A stretch of 64,000 nucleotides of DNA from Trichaptum fuscoviolaceum (GCA_910574455.1 CAJSYZ010000002.1:2195671-2259670); one strand, 5' to 3'. Counted from the stretch's first letter, positions 13,001 through 27,447 are shown. The notes: generated by a model from the letters alone, not told the origin. Translations and numbers: made by a program.

Positions 13001-14148
13001 ACGTCAACAGCCGGCAAGGTCACTGAATTGATTGCCTTTGAGCCTGAGCAAGGAATTAAAGAGTTGGGGGTGACCGGCTCCTTTGACGCTCGCGATCCTT
13101 CGTGGCGTGCGCATGAGCAGATATGATAGGTCCAAGTCGCCAATCGAAAGTCGAAAATTAAAGGCTATAGCTAGCTGTCTAATTCGTCCGAAGGGCTGTT
13201 CATAATGAATCCGATTGCACTGGGAAAAAGACAAGGCGGCGGGTGACTTGAGAAAGAACGGAAAAAGGACCGCGTAAGGTTTGTGGATGGGACCCGCTGG
13301 TCCGCTGGGACAGAGAACGTCGGAATGTCAGAGAAAAGAAAAGCGGATGCTTCGAGACGATGTGCAGAGTAAGTGCAGTGCCGGGTCTGGCCCGGAGCGC
13401 GACGGCAGGAAATACTAGACGCAACCCGAAAGAACTCTGATAAGGAAAAAGGAAGAGAACGGGCTACAAATAGTAGACCCAGGCAATTGAAGCAGTGTTC
13501 TCCGGCCCTCACACTTCAGCTCAGCCTCCTTTCTCCTCCTCGCTGTCTGCATCGCCTGATCCCACCTTCCCTCTTGTCCTCCGACTACCATCATCCTCCT
13601 CCCGCTTCACGACCCCCATCAACGCACACGACCTCTCTCACGACTTTTGCACGAGCTTTGCACGACCTCTGTCCAAGTTCCATCCATCCTCCAATCCTAC
13701 GCACGCTCCCTGCGAGCGCGCCTGCCAGTCTACCGCCCGCCGACCGCCCGCTTCAGTTCTCAATCGCACCCGCAATCACACCCGAACTTCATCTCGGCTA
13801 TCGGCCAGACATCATCGATATACCCTCTTTCCGCTCGCATATCACTTCTGCCGTCCGCAGCGCCTTTTCAGCTTAAGCTTCCAGTTACCCGCGCTCGCAA
13901 CCACCCAAAAGTGAGCGAGCTTCATTATTTTCGCTGCCTCAAGACTCTCGTGCCGCGGCGGCATTGACAGTGCTCGATCTTGTTCCTGACACGCTATCCT
14001 AGAAAGCCAAAGCGAACCACCCGCACTGCACGCTCCCTGCTATTCGCCACCGGACACGCTTTTAAGCCGTATATCCGTTCACGACTTTCGCGCGCGCTAT
14101 ATACGTCCGCATCCATCGCTTCATCACTCCGGCTTACAGTCTCGCATT
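7077..14148. other. Gene-poor region of about 7 kb, ending in a CT-rich Ras leader
   Basis: I could not support any gene here. The longest open frames (9523-10179 plus, 11248-11574 minus, 11377-11748 plus, 13373-13876 plus) show no conserved domain, no membrane pattern and no splice-linked extension. I saw no reverse transcriptase, transposase or integrase motifs and no long terminal or inverted repeats. From about 13495 to 13870 the plus strand is strongly CT-rich (many ctcc, cctc and ccgc runs), as is typical of fungal promoter and leader DNA, and belongs to the Ras gene that follows. Confidence 0.5.
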
Positions 14149-15115
14149 ATGGATTCGTGGAGAGTCGCGGTACTAGGCGACGGTGGTGTAGGAAAGACTG
14201 CGTTGGCTGTACAGGTATGTCCGTCTTCAGTCCATGCTCCGTCAGGCACGCATCTGATCCATCCTCCCTGGACACGTGCAGTTTACTTTGAATTGCTTTG
14301 TTGGTGAGTTATTCCGTTTCATCATCTGCATAACGGAGCTGTCTCATCTCAAACACTGTGCGCGCACGATCACAGAGGTGATTTTTCTTTCGCTCTCTTT
14401 AAACTTTCCCGCTGAATAAGCTCGGCCTTTTTTCTCATTGCGGCATCCATGTGCAACAGACCTACGACCCAACGATAGAAGACGCTTATCGAAAACAACT
14501 GGTGGTCGATAACCGTATGTGTTTTGTCGAAGTCATTGACACCGCTGGGCAAGGTACGCGAAAGTCACTAGCTTCTAAAGTCCGATCAAATCCCCCGCAT
14601 TAGCATGAAACTGACGTTTAATTTGTCTCGACGTGCAGAGGAGTATGCGACACTTCGCGATCAATGGGTGAGGTATGTCAAACTTCTTTCAGTGCCGTCC
14701 TCAGCCATGAGCGCAGCATTCATTAATTATGAACTTTACACCTTGTAGGGAAGGCCAGGGGTTCATCCTTGTGTACTCGATTGCATCACGGTCGACATTT
14801 GAACGGCTTGAAGTATTCCGGCAACTGATGCTTCGGGTGAAGCGCAACAGACCCATTTTCGTGCTTGTCGGGAACAAGTGTGATAAGACATACGAGCGGG
14901 AGGTATCGAGAGAGGAAGGCGCTGCGTTAGCACGGTCATTTGGCTGCGAGTTCTTGGAGACATCGGCAAAGACATCACATAATGTCGAGCGGCTGTTTAT
15001 GAACCTGGTTCGGGCGTTACGAGCGACGAGACAGCAAGACAACCCCGTGGTGCTACCGACAAGGCAAGATGGCACAGTGGGTAGAAAGAAGCCGATTCGA
15101 TGTATTATTATGTAG
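14149..15115 (+). CDS. Ras-family small GTPase (Ras/Rsr1-like) with CaaX box
   Basis: A membrane-anchored molecular switch, probably acting in growth or polarity signalling. G1 is GDGGVGKT (residues 10-17), with Asp in place of the usual Ala after the first Gly. The effector region is [12 protein letters not shown]3 is DTAGQE, G4 is NKCD, G5 is ETSAK, and the C-terminus CIIM is a prenylation signal. Exons are 14149-14214, 14282-14303, 14376-14377 (two bases, AG), 14460-14553, 14639-14672 and 14749-15115. They sum to 585 nt, which is 194 residues plus a stop. Without the 2-nt exon the frame breaks and the conserved V-E-T-Y-D is lost. The neighbour downstream is convergent. Assignment to Ras1, Ras2 or Rsr1 is not decided. 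Confidence 0.92.
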
Positions 15116-16007
15116 TGCATGCCCCGTTTCATTGCTTTCATAGACGCCTTAACACCCCATCGCCTTTCCATCTTACGATTCTCCCTTTCCTGCTTTCCGC
15201 ATTCTTTGTTGACGTTGAGTGATTTACTAGTTCAAACTGTACAATGATTTCCCCCTCTTTTCTTCTCTTCATGTTACATTTACCATTTCCTCTCCTGTTG
15301 GTGTTCAATTGTTGATTTCATCGAGGAGATCTGCCTACATATGATGCCATGTGTGCTGTATAACCATCCCCCTTTTCAAGGCAGGTTCTACTTTCCGGGG
15401 CGACGTCGTTTTATGTTTTATAGGACCTTTGTTGACCCTCGTACCTTTTTCTCTTCTTATCTCTCCGATCCGACATACCTACTTCACCCAATCCTTGAGG
15501 AAGTAAATGAATGAAAAGAAAATAGAAGAAAAATTTGCATTGGTCGGACAGATTCGTAGTGTGTTATGCTGGGGCGTGGCGTTAAGGGGCATTAAAATAG
15601 AAAAAAAAACAAGCATAAGAGACGACATTAGAATAATGAAAGAAGTGTATGTGTGTGCGGGATGATCTTCCTTAGATGCCACAAAACAGAACTTAAGGTC
15701 CAGGATTAGACTATTTTAAGGGGGATGAAACAGTGGTCGAAAACAAGTAGGAGGGACCCAGCGGTTTGGAGATGCGATCGAGGCGAGCCCGACGCACGGG
15801 CGACTATTTCCAAGATCTGTAAAGTGACGAGGGGGCGAAGAGCACTGGAAGTAGAGCAGCACAGCATACATATCACGATCCAAAACGTGCCGACGGAACC
15901 CTACGTCTGGTGCGGTGCGTTGCGGGACGTCAAAGGAAGAATAGAATATTAAAGAAGCGCCCATGCAAGTACTGGTGTTTTGTGACTGTATGCAGAAAAA
16001 TTACCGT
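15116..16007. other. Convergent 3' region between Ras and the CBS/PB1 gene
   Basis: T-rich and then A-rich untranslated sequence. No gene is supported. It presumably holds the 3' UTRs and terminators of both genes. Confidence 0.6.
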
Positions 16008-18713
16008 TTAATCTGATAAGCGGGAGATGGTGAACACGGCGATGATGACGACAGCGAGGGCGCCGATGCTGGCGGGGAGAAGCAGGTCACGCGGGATGCC
16101 GAACACGTCGTCTGCGCCGCCGATCGGGGGCGGTTGGGCGGGAGGCGCCATCTTAGCGCCGCCCGGCAGTGGGCTTTCGCTAGTGCGCTCGGCGCTCTCT
16201 TCTTTATACGCTGGAGCAGCTTCCGGTTCGCTCTTCGGCGGCTCGACGACTGCCACGGGTGCAGCAACAGCGGCGGGCTCCTCCTTGGGCTTCCAGGAAG
16301 AACCAGGCGACAAGTAGAGTACGACGCGGTCGACACCTACTTTCCGCGCATTGTCCACGGCGTACTTGATGTCCGAGCTCGAGGTCATCTCTACGAGGTC
16401 ACCATCTGCGTCCTTATACTCCAAGGTGAAATCGTTCGGGTTCGGGCCCTCGGCGGGGGTGTTGCCGTCCTCTGCTGCGGGCTTGTACGCAGCGAAGAAC
16501 GGATCTGACTCAAGCTTGATGAGCACGATCTCGCGCAGGTGGTCGAAGTCGTCGTGCCGTGCCTGGAACCGGTGCGCGCGATTGCTCGGCGTGCTGAACT
16601 TGAATACGTATGTCCCGTCATCCACAACAGGCACAGGTGCGGGCATGCTCCCTGCCAAGCTGGACACCGCGCCCGTGTAGGTGCGGCTCAGGGAGGGGAA
16701 GCCCACCCCGATGTCCGACCCGCGGTCGCCGTCTACAACAGATGCCGAGTCGTTGGGGTGCACCTCCGGCGACAGGGGCGAGGGCTTGAAGGGCGAGTCG
16801 GGGTACGGCGGCGGTGTGTGCAGGTCGGTGTGCGTCCCCGGCGCGTTCGATCCCGATATCGCTGATTCGTTATCGTCGTGCCCCCCGATGCTCTCGAAGA
16901 ATCTGCCCCACATCGGACCCCCCGACGTGTCCGCGCCTGCTTCGGCGCTCATTTGGTTCATCTAAAATCAAGAAGCATAATAGTTTTTGGCGCATTTGTT
17001 CAAGCGTTCATCATCATCATCATCAGATAATGAAAGTAGCACATGGAATCACAAAGCGAATCGGAGAGAAATGGTCAGATATCACCGGAGCTGTGGGGAA
17101 CAGAGACATGGATACGGACCTGCTCGAGTGTTGCATAAGTTAGCTTCAAGACATCTATGATGGCCACGAGACGGCCATCGCCTTCAACAACGGGGAGATT
17201 GAGATAATGGCCGTCTGTACATCATGGGCAATAGATCAGTGAAACCATAAGTTTATGAATTTTCAAGATAATCACTTACTATGCATTTTCTTGAGCGCAT
17301 CCTGGACAGTCATCGTCGGCGCGGCCACGTCCGGATGGGGCGTCATAACTCTGACAACACTACACCGAGAGGGTTCGAGGCCTGCCGCAATCACACGCAG
17401 CACAACGTCCTTGCTAGTGAATATACCCGCAATACGGGGAACGGACCCTGGTGTGGCTGCATTCTCCATGACACAGACCGCGGTTGTGCGGTTTTCCTTC
17501 ATAAGGCGGGCGGCCTCCTTCACTGTTGTCTTCGGCCCCACGGTCGCCGGGTGCGTGCGTGAGTCCATGACGGTTGTTAGATCTGGCAAGGCAGTCTTCT
17601 CCCGCAACGCCTCGACGTAATGAAGCATGGCAGCTGCCTGAGGATTGGCCGCCATGCCTGGCCCGAGTTCACTCTGGACACCGGCCAAAGCGCTGTAGAG
17701 CTTCTCGGAAGCAGACGAACTCCGTTCGACCTTTTCGAGGGCTTCGTGGAAAACCTTGTTTATATCGAGCAGACCAACAACGTTGCCCTCTTCATTGCAG
17801 ACTGGCTGAGAATCCCATTAGTCCTGCGCGCGAAAACTAAGTGATTTTAATTTACCAAGTGCCGGAAATGGCGTTGGACCATCAGCTCAAGTGCCTCGGT
17901 CGCGCTGGTGGTGTCTCTGGTCACCATTGGATTCCTGGTCATGATAGCACTGACAGGGGTAGACCGCGGGTCAAGGCCTTCCGCCGTCACCTGCGTTCAG
18001 GTCAGCACGACCCACGCAGGACTGAGGACTGGCTGGACGTACTCGATATGCCAAGTCTTTTGCAGTGAATATACCGCTGAGACCTTCCTCCTCGTCGACA
18101 ACAAGCACGCAATCCGTCCTCTTCGCCGCGCATAGTTGACTTGCATCAGAGACTGTGATTCCCTCTGGTACAGTAAGCGCGGGGCTAGGCTTCAAAGCAG
18201 CTACAGTCCCCTTGGCTGCGGAGGGCTTTCCACCTCGTCGCGGTTTCTGGAGATGCGTCGTCGATATGGTGCGTTTGCGGGCAAGCTCCGACTCTATCTT
18301 CTTGCGAATAGCCTGTGGGTGTGTATGCGCTGTTAGCCGCGGTATTCCTGATGCACTGTGCCTCCTTATCCGGCGATGGGAGTCGAACAATTCCACTTTT
18401 TCCTCTGACATATCCCACAGATGTAAAGACACGTAGTACACGTGTTGCCAGCGCGTTTATACGCCATCCATCGCCAAGATGTAGCATAGCATTCACGATA
18501 GAGTAATAAAAAACGCACCTCATCGCGCTTACTCTGTTTTCTGCGCGTGTCAGAGACACTCGAGGCATTGAAGGACACCGAGGACATTGAAGTTGTCGAG
18601 CTCCTGAGCGGGGATGGATTTACAGGAAGGGGAGATGCTGCGCGTTCTGGGAAGGGTATAGGAGACGGCGCACGGTTATGAGAGGGATGGGATGGAACTG
18701 GAATGCGCGACAT
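16008..18713 (-). CDS. CBS- and PB1-domain protein with C-terminal membrane anchor (Mug70-like)
   Basis: Roughly 730 residues. A Ser/Pro-rich N-terminus starting MSRIPVPSHP is followed by four CBS units in two pairs (GLSGIFTAKDLAYRV; RHFRHLPVCNEEGNVVGLLD; PRIAGIFTSKDVVLRVIAAG; HYLNLPVVEGDGRLVAIID). These are typical adenosine-ligand sensing modules. A PB1 domain follows (TYVFKFSTPSNRAHRFQARH), then a Pro/Ala-rich linker and a final hydrophobic segment LLLPASIGALAVVIIAVFTI near the C-terminus, suggesting a tail-anchored protein. Six exons join in frame. The first intron (18313-18518) is long for this genome at 206 nt. The last intron contains a short ATC/TCA repeat. This architecture matches fission yeast Mug70 and related fungal proteins; the molecular role is unclear. 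An in-frame ATG at 18734 is an alternative start. Confidence 0.88.
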
Positions 18714-19110
18714 GCAAACGAACTGCTCGTCCAAAAGAACACAGCTCAGCCCAATGTCAAGTCCTATTTATTTTCTGTAAGCACATGAAATTGCCTCTTT
18801 TGGAGTTCTCTCGCTTCCTCGAAGTCTGCTGCAAAAAACATATCTTCAAACCTGTGTATTTGCACATTCAACGTTTCAACACGTATTTCTTGTCGTCCCA
18901 AGTTTGCGGATGATTTCTTCTTATTAAAAGGCGAAGAAAATCATCAGTCGGCCATGTGTTCGTAGCGTGCCTGCGCAAGACCGGCCCTGAAGAGAGTTGA
19001 ATAGTCTACGTCAGGATTTTGGCTCCCCGTTGGTCGACGACTGACGACAGACGATTGCACTTTTCGTACTTTCTCCACTTCCATCTCGTCCTCTCTAACA
19101 CAAACACAAT
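18714..19110. promoter_or_regulatory. Shared divergent promoter region
   Basis: About 400 nt separate the start codons of the minus-strand CBS/PB1 gene and the plus-strand Pom33-like gene. No TATA box is obvious. A T/C-rich leader precedes the plus-strand ATG. Confidence 0.5.
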
Positions 19111-20280
19111 ATGGCGACTGCTCAGGTCAGTATATCTGCTCACGATCTACGAGCCTAGGATGCTAACAGAACACGTTTGCTCTTAGCACTATGTTTGGGC
19201 GGGAGGTCACTTTATCCTCCTGTTCTGCGCAGCCAAATATCTTCTTGCCTGGTTGACTTTCCGAAGCGCCGCGCACCCCAAGCTCTACTCCTGTATGGTC
19301 TTCCTTACGATCGCAGCATGCAGGCACTCTTCTGATACCATGCGAAAACAGTCAGCTACTTCGGCGCCTTGGTTAGCTATGCTATCGTGTGCTAGTACGT
19401 GTTGTTGGCATGTCTCAAGTGCTTCATTGACTAACGACGTTTTACACTAGTAAATCATTTGCGCAAGTGAGCGTTAATATCCGAGGAAGCGATGGCGGCG
19501 GGTGTTGACAGCTTACATCCATTCAGGGACCACAACCAGCTGGAGGAGTGGCTAGAAGGGCTATGACTGACGAAGTACGTGTTCTTGAAATTTTTGTTCG
19601 GAATGTTCAACTTACGACAACTATCCCAGAATGTTCAATACTTCCTGCTTGCGCTCTTCTGGTGGATGTCAAAACCCGTTGCGCGTCAGTAAATTCCGCG
19701 TTTAGTTGAGTTTCGCATGCTGACTCCAGTTTTGATGGATTCCATCCGACAGTCTCCCTGATCCCCTTCGCAACATTCTCGCTATTCCACGCGCTCACAT
19801 TCCTCCGCTCGAATGTCCTGCCTCACTTCTTCCCTCCTTCACCGCCCGCAGCCGCTGGACAACCCGCAGTTCAGAACCCTTTCTTAAAGAAGGTACAGGG
19901 ATGGATTAAAGGTGTGTTGCAATACTTTCGCTGAGGCGTTATTCGACTGACTCCGTTTACTAGCCAACTACGACCCTGCTATGAGGATCGTAGCGTATGC
20001 CGAGATCGTGATCTTCGCTCGGGTGCTTCTCGGGGCGTTGACCTTCCAAAACTCGCTTCTTGCGCCGATCATCTACGCACACTTCCTGCGAATGCGTTAC
20101 TACCAGAGCCAATTCACCCAGCGCGCTGTGACTCACCTCAACTTGGTCATTACTGACTTCGTGCGCCGCCCTGGAAACCCTCCTGTGCTCGCCGGCGTGT
20201 GGGAGAAAGTGCAATACGGTGTCTCGCGCTGGGTCGGTTCCACACTTCAGCCGCAACAGCCTGCCGCCGCAGCACAGTAG
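19111..20280 (+). CDS. Pom33/TMEM33-family nuclear pore/ER membrane protein
   Basis: A polytopic ER and nuclear-envelope membrane protein. Family members (Pom33, Per33, Tts1, TMEM33) help nuclear pore distribution and ER shape. Exon 1 is only 15 nt (MATAQ). Later exons give HYVWAGGHFILLFCAAKYLL, a second hydrophobic stretch (SYFGALVSYAIVCY), a 16-nt exon (19451-19466, KSFAQ), NVQYFLLALFWWMSKPVAL, IPFATFSLFHALTFLRSNVL, and a C-terminal amphipathic half with MRIVAYAEIVIFARVLLGAL and FLRMRYYQSQFTQRAV. About 270 residues, normal for the family. A Pro/Ala-rich linker lies before KKVQGWIKANYDPAM. The tail ends QPAAAAQ. Confidence 0.88.
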
Positions 20281-20559
20281 AATCGGACAGTTTGGAATGA
20301 ATGAGAGCGTTGGGGATTGAAGAGGACGAACAGACTTGGACTTTCTTAACATGCCAATAATGAGAAGACCCGACTCTACTAGTTATTTCTCATTGAAATT
20401 CGTACAAATTGATCTAAATATTTCAGCTTTAGATGCGAATTCCGCTCATCGTGTCATTTCTTTTGATATTCATAACTTTTGGTCTGAAATCGATATCCAG
20501 CGCGTCAGTATCATAAAATATGTATCCTCGTAAATATCAAATTGTAAGGCAAGGCAATG

Positions 20560-21617
20560 TTATAAAAGTCTCAGACTGCCTGTCACTTCGTTCACTAGAT
20601 TTACAGGAGCTATAATTGTGGTCAGTGCCGGTGTTTGGCTGACAATCATTAAGCTGTGTACCTGGTCCGATTGCGAGAACAGTCCGTGTTCCCTCCGAAC
20701 CCTTTGTTAATTCGCTAAGAAATATATGAATGAGTAAAGGGCTTCCACTGTGAATGGAGAAATGGCACGCACGGGTCATGAACTGCACGAGCGCATAGAT
20801 TGAGACTCTTCGCGATAGCTTCAAGCTCTAGTAGCTGCTCTTCAGACTTTCCTTTCAATGCGATTTTTGCTTGACTGGACACGGAATACATGACTTGGAC
20901 TAAGTGAATTTTCGAAAGTATAGTGCATACCCCGTTACTTCCCAATGTCGGACGAGCTTCAGTTCATAATAAATTAGATACTGTCTGCGACTAAAAACTG
21001 ATACGTACTTGTGGGTTCCTAGCTGAAAGGGCCTTGTAGCAAGATAAAGTTGCTTTGCTGAGGAAATGTCATTTTGTAAGGGCAATGACGGACGATTCAC
21101 AACACGTACGCGCATCTAGAAATTGAGCTATAAGCAGCTTCAGAGTAAATGTCTGAAGACGTTAGACTCACTGTGTGGATATATCCCCTGCTTTCAGTTT
21201 CAAGTCTGTACGGACTATGAGGACCTGTAGTCAACCCGTAATCGTCAGAGGCGTTTGAATCATAGCAGAAGTTAGCTATGCATGTACAAGTTTACATGGT
21301 TCACTCCATCCAGCCTTCACTGAAGATAGATCTCCATCTGCAATGTCTTCGGCAGTATCTTCTTGTAGAAGCTCTTCCTGCAGCTCGACAACAGGAGGAG
21401 CAGTCGCGGGCTCGTCAACTTGAATGTCCTCATTGTCCTTCTCTGTTGCTGAGGGTCTTGAACCGACTTGGAAACCAACATACAGGGAGGTGAGGACAAC
21501 GAGAAGACCTGTTGCGACTAGTAGGCTTTCATAGTTAGCTTTAGTACATAGACCGCTAACAACAGTCTGCTTACCATCTGCAACACTCATAGACATGATC
21601 ATGATCGAGGGGCGCAC
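20560..21617 (-). CDS. PTH2: Peptidyl-tRNA hydrolase 2 (Pth2/PTRH2 type)
   Basis: Releases amino acids or peptides from tRNA. The N-terminal hydrophobic segment VATGLLVVLTSLYVGFQVG resembles the mitochondrial outer-membrane anchor of PTRH2. An acidic linker follows, then the catalytic domain: KLVLIVRTDLKLKAGDI, QCAKATLSCYKALSARNPQ, RHWEVTGQAKIALKGKSEEQ, LNLCARAVHD, GTRTVLAIGPG and VNEVTGSLRLL. Nine exons total 199 residues. A 6-nt exon (21110-21115) encodes part of QCA and is needed for frame. Oddities: the family DAGRT segment reads DPELT in the only splice form I could build (Asp and Thr kept), and the usual QCSHA reads QCAKA. Start choice is between 21617 and internal Met codons a few residues later. 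Divergent from HAS1. Confidence 0.85.
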
Positions 21618-21843
21618 GAAACGAAATCTAAATTTAGATCAGAATAACTTGAAGTTCAAGCCAAGAATATCGTCGCCGGCAAGTGCCGAACGGAATTTTC
21701 GAAGCTGCAAGAATTTATGAGCTCACTAGTGCTCTTTCCCTTGGACCTCTGCACTCGCTGTCTTATCAATAGCCCCTTCTCCTCGAGTACCTAAGTCTCC
21801 AGCGGCTCACAAGTAAGCAAAGCTACGCAAGTGAAGAGCAGCC
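21618..21843. promoter_or_regulatory. Compact bidirectional promoter PTH2/HAS1
   Basis: Only 226 nt lie between the two start codons, so the two translation-related genes share their upstream region. No TATA box was seen. Confidence 0.55.
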
Positions 21844-23799
21844 ATGTCGGTCACAGACAAGGCAGAAAACGAAACCCCTGATGCGGGTACCAGTGCTCAG
21901 GCTACCTCATCAGTGAACCGCCCCCCTTTCTCATCACTGGGACTTTCAGAATCGACGATGAAGGCGCTCGAGGAGATGAAGTTTGAGACTATGACTCCTG
22001 TACAGGCGAAAGCGATCCCGCCTCTGTTGGCAGGCAAAGATGTCCTAGGTGCAGCCCGAACGGGATCAGGCAAGACACTGGCGTTCCTCATCCCTGCGGT
22101 CGAGTTGCTGCATCGGTTGAAGTTTAAGCCCCGTAATGGTATGTTCTAGTGCTCATATGCTCTATCTCTTAAGCTGAATGTCTTGTCTGCAAAGGTACCG
22201 GTATTGTCATCATCTCGCCGACTCGAGAGTTGGCCCTACAAATTTTCGGTGTCGCAAAGGAGCTCATGGCGCACCACTCTCAGACATTTGGCATTGTGAT
22301 TGGCGGCGCAAACCGAAGAGCGGAGGCGGAGAAACTCGTAAAGGGCGTGAACTTGCTTGTAGCGACTCCGGGTCGGTTGCTTGATCACTTGCAAGTGCGT
22401 AAAACAATAAGTTCGGAAGACTCATGGTACGAGAGTTAACATGGGTTCCAGGATACGAAAGGATTTGTCTTCCGGAACTTAAAAGCACTGGTCATTGATG
22501 AAGCAGACCGGATATTAGAGGTTGGCTTCGAGGAAGAAATGAAGAAAATCATTTCAATTCTGCCGAATGGTGCATTAATTCTCGTTTCTTCCTATCTTCC
22601 TACCTGACTTCTTGGTGCATAGAGGATAGACAGTCAATGCTGTTTTCCGCTACCCAGACGACGAAAGTGCAAGACTTAGCACGTATATCTCTCCGACCAG
22701 GCCCTCTTCTCATCGACGTCGACAAAGAGCAGGAAACAAGTACTGTTTCTACATTGACACAGGGTTATGTTGTCTGCCCATCTGATCGCCGATTCCTCCT
22801 CCTATTCACTTTCCTGAAGAAAAACCTAAAGAAAAAAGTGATTGTGTTCTTCTCCAGCTGCAATTCCGTCAAGTATCATGCAGAGTTATTGAACTACATT
22901 GACGTTCCCGTGCTGGATTTGCATGTGAGCTTTTTTTTGCATCTACTAAGGAATTGTGACACTGACGTTTGTAAAACAGGGGAAGCAAAAACAACAAAAG
23001 CGTACGAACACGTTCTTCGAGTTCATTAACGCACCTACCGGTATCCTATTGTGTACCGACGTTGCTGCCAGAGGGCTGGACATCCCGAAGGTTGATTGGA
23101 TTGTACAGTTCGACCCTCCGGACGACCCGCGAGACTATATCCATCGAGTCGGACGAACGGCGCGTGCTGGGAAGTCCGGAAAGAGTCTGTTGTTCTTGTT
23201 AGAGAGCGAACTCGGCTTTTTGCGGTATCTCAAGGAAGCGAAGGTCCCGTTGAACGAATATACTTTCCCTACGGACCGAATAGCAAATGTGCAGAGTCAG
23301 GTAGGATAATCTTGCACATAACCTGTAAAGTCACTGCTAATGTGATATTTAGCTTGAGAAACTTTTACAGAAGAACTATTTCTTGCATCAATCTGCCCGC
23401 GATGGCTATCGATCGTACCTTCAGGCATACGCTTCACACTCCCTTAAGAAGATATTCGACGTTAATGCTCTTGACTTGGTGAAGGTCGGCAAGGCATTCG
23501 GCTTCTCCGTCCCTCCTCGTGTGAACGTGACTGTTGGGGGTGGGAAAAGCACTGCTGCCGGAAAGTACGGCAAGAAACGAAGTAGGGATGAGGAGGACGA
23601 GGGTAGCGGTGGCGAGAATGATTGGACAGACGAGGAAGACGAGGGTGAGGCTGGGGGTAACCAGGGACGTCGGGATAGGAGACAAGGGAAGTCAAGGCGA
23701 ATAGAAACTCTAGGCCATAAGAAGGTGCAGAAGGAAATGTTCAAGAAGGGCAAAGAACGGAAAGCTATGTCCAGTGGTGGTAGCCAATGGAGTAGATGA
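21844..23799 (+). CDS. HAS1: ATP-dependent RNA helicase Has1 (DEAD-box)
   Basis: A nucleolar RNA helicase required for both small and large ribosomal subunit assembly. The motifs appear in order: Q-motif region ([18 protein letters not shown]), motif [21 protein letters not shown], the Has1-typical [30 protein letters not shown] ([16 protein letters not shown]), SAT, motif IV ([14 protein letters not shown]), [18 protein letters not shown] and [10 protein letters not shown]. The Has1 C-terminal signature is present ([35 protein letters not shown]), followed by a charged tail with alternating acidic and basic runs. About 550 residues in six or seven exons. The first ATG of the open frame is chosen; the N-terminal extension before the Q motif is short compared with yeast. 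Confidence 0.96.
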
Positions 23800-24076
23800 C
23801 AGATGCTTAGTATTTTGTTTTCTGTATTGTGTTTCACACTTATTGCTTTGGTATGTGTAATGTATATCTCTGCCCGTTTATTCGTCCAATAACGACATAA
23901 AGCTATGATTATATGGCCCAGGGTGACCGTATGAATACCTCATGTAATAGAAGATAGAGATGCCATGATCAACTTGACGCGAATTCGCCGGCCCTAACGT
24001 GGTACTATCCATTTACGAGACGCGTCTGCTGCTGACCTTCCCCGGCCCATCCACAACCTGCTCTCCGCCCTTCAAG

Positions 24077-26790
<2,714 letters not shown>

Positions 26791-27447
26791 TATCCTTTCC
26801 GGCCGAAGTTTCTATTATACTAGTTGGTTGCATTGTTGTCTTTGAATTGTAGTATTATTATAGTGTATTTTGTTTTCCAAATTCAAGTCTATTTAGACTA
26901 TGTTTGGCTCACTCAGGCTGCCAGTGGCATGATGATCATCATGATGCTGATCGCGACTCGGAATCTACCGGCCCTGAAATGAGCCCTTTAAGAAAGAAAA
27001 TCTTGTGCGTTCGATTCTTCCATGACACGACGCTCATCACCGTTTGAATATTCTCAACGAGAAGGGGCTGGATTTCGAGCAATGATGGCACTTTCCTCTG
27101 CGGAAGGGTTCTTACGGACTCAAGGAACGACAGAGGTGGTTTGACGTGTCAGAAGAATTTGACCCCGAGCTGCAGCTTCACGACGTGTTCTTTCACTGTT
27201 ATTGAACAGACGTGGACGCTTCGTGTTGTCGGCGTCTTACATTCATATGCTTTTGCGACCGCTCTTAAAGCGAAACCTGTTATTCATTTCACTACACTAT
27301 AGCTATACAGGACTTTTCATTATGACGGCGGAATGTTGTAAGTTTTTTGAAGAATCGAATAGTCGAAGAAAGTATATTAATTACAATAATAAAAACCCCT
27401 AACTCTTTCTACCCACCAAAAAGATAAATCTATACGGAAAAAGAACA
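26791..27447. other. Intergenic, convergent 3' region
   Basis: Holds the 3' UTRs of MCM3 and of the minus-strand gene. A short open stretch around 27130-27310 has no support as a gene. Confidence 0.5.

Noticed and set aside
13373..13967. Overlapping Pro/Ser/Arg-rich frames upstream of Ras
   Set aside because: All three frames are open because the DNA is CT-rich. This is leader or promoter composition rather than coding sequence.
16027..16865. Long plus-strand frames opposite the PB1 exon
   Set aside because: They are antisense shadows of a GC-rich coding exon; the minus-strand frame has the PB1 domain and splice joins.
17007..17025. ATC/TCA trinucleotide run
   Set aside because: It is a short simple repeat inside an intron of the CBS/PB1 gene and has no evident function.
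27130..27310. Possible exon with a hydrophobic end between MCM3 and the next gene
   Set aside because: Isolated open stretch with no start, no consistent splice partners and no recognisable family.
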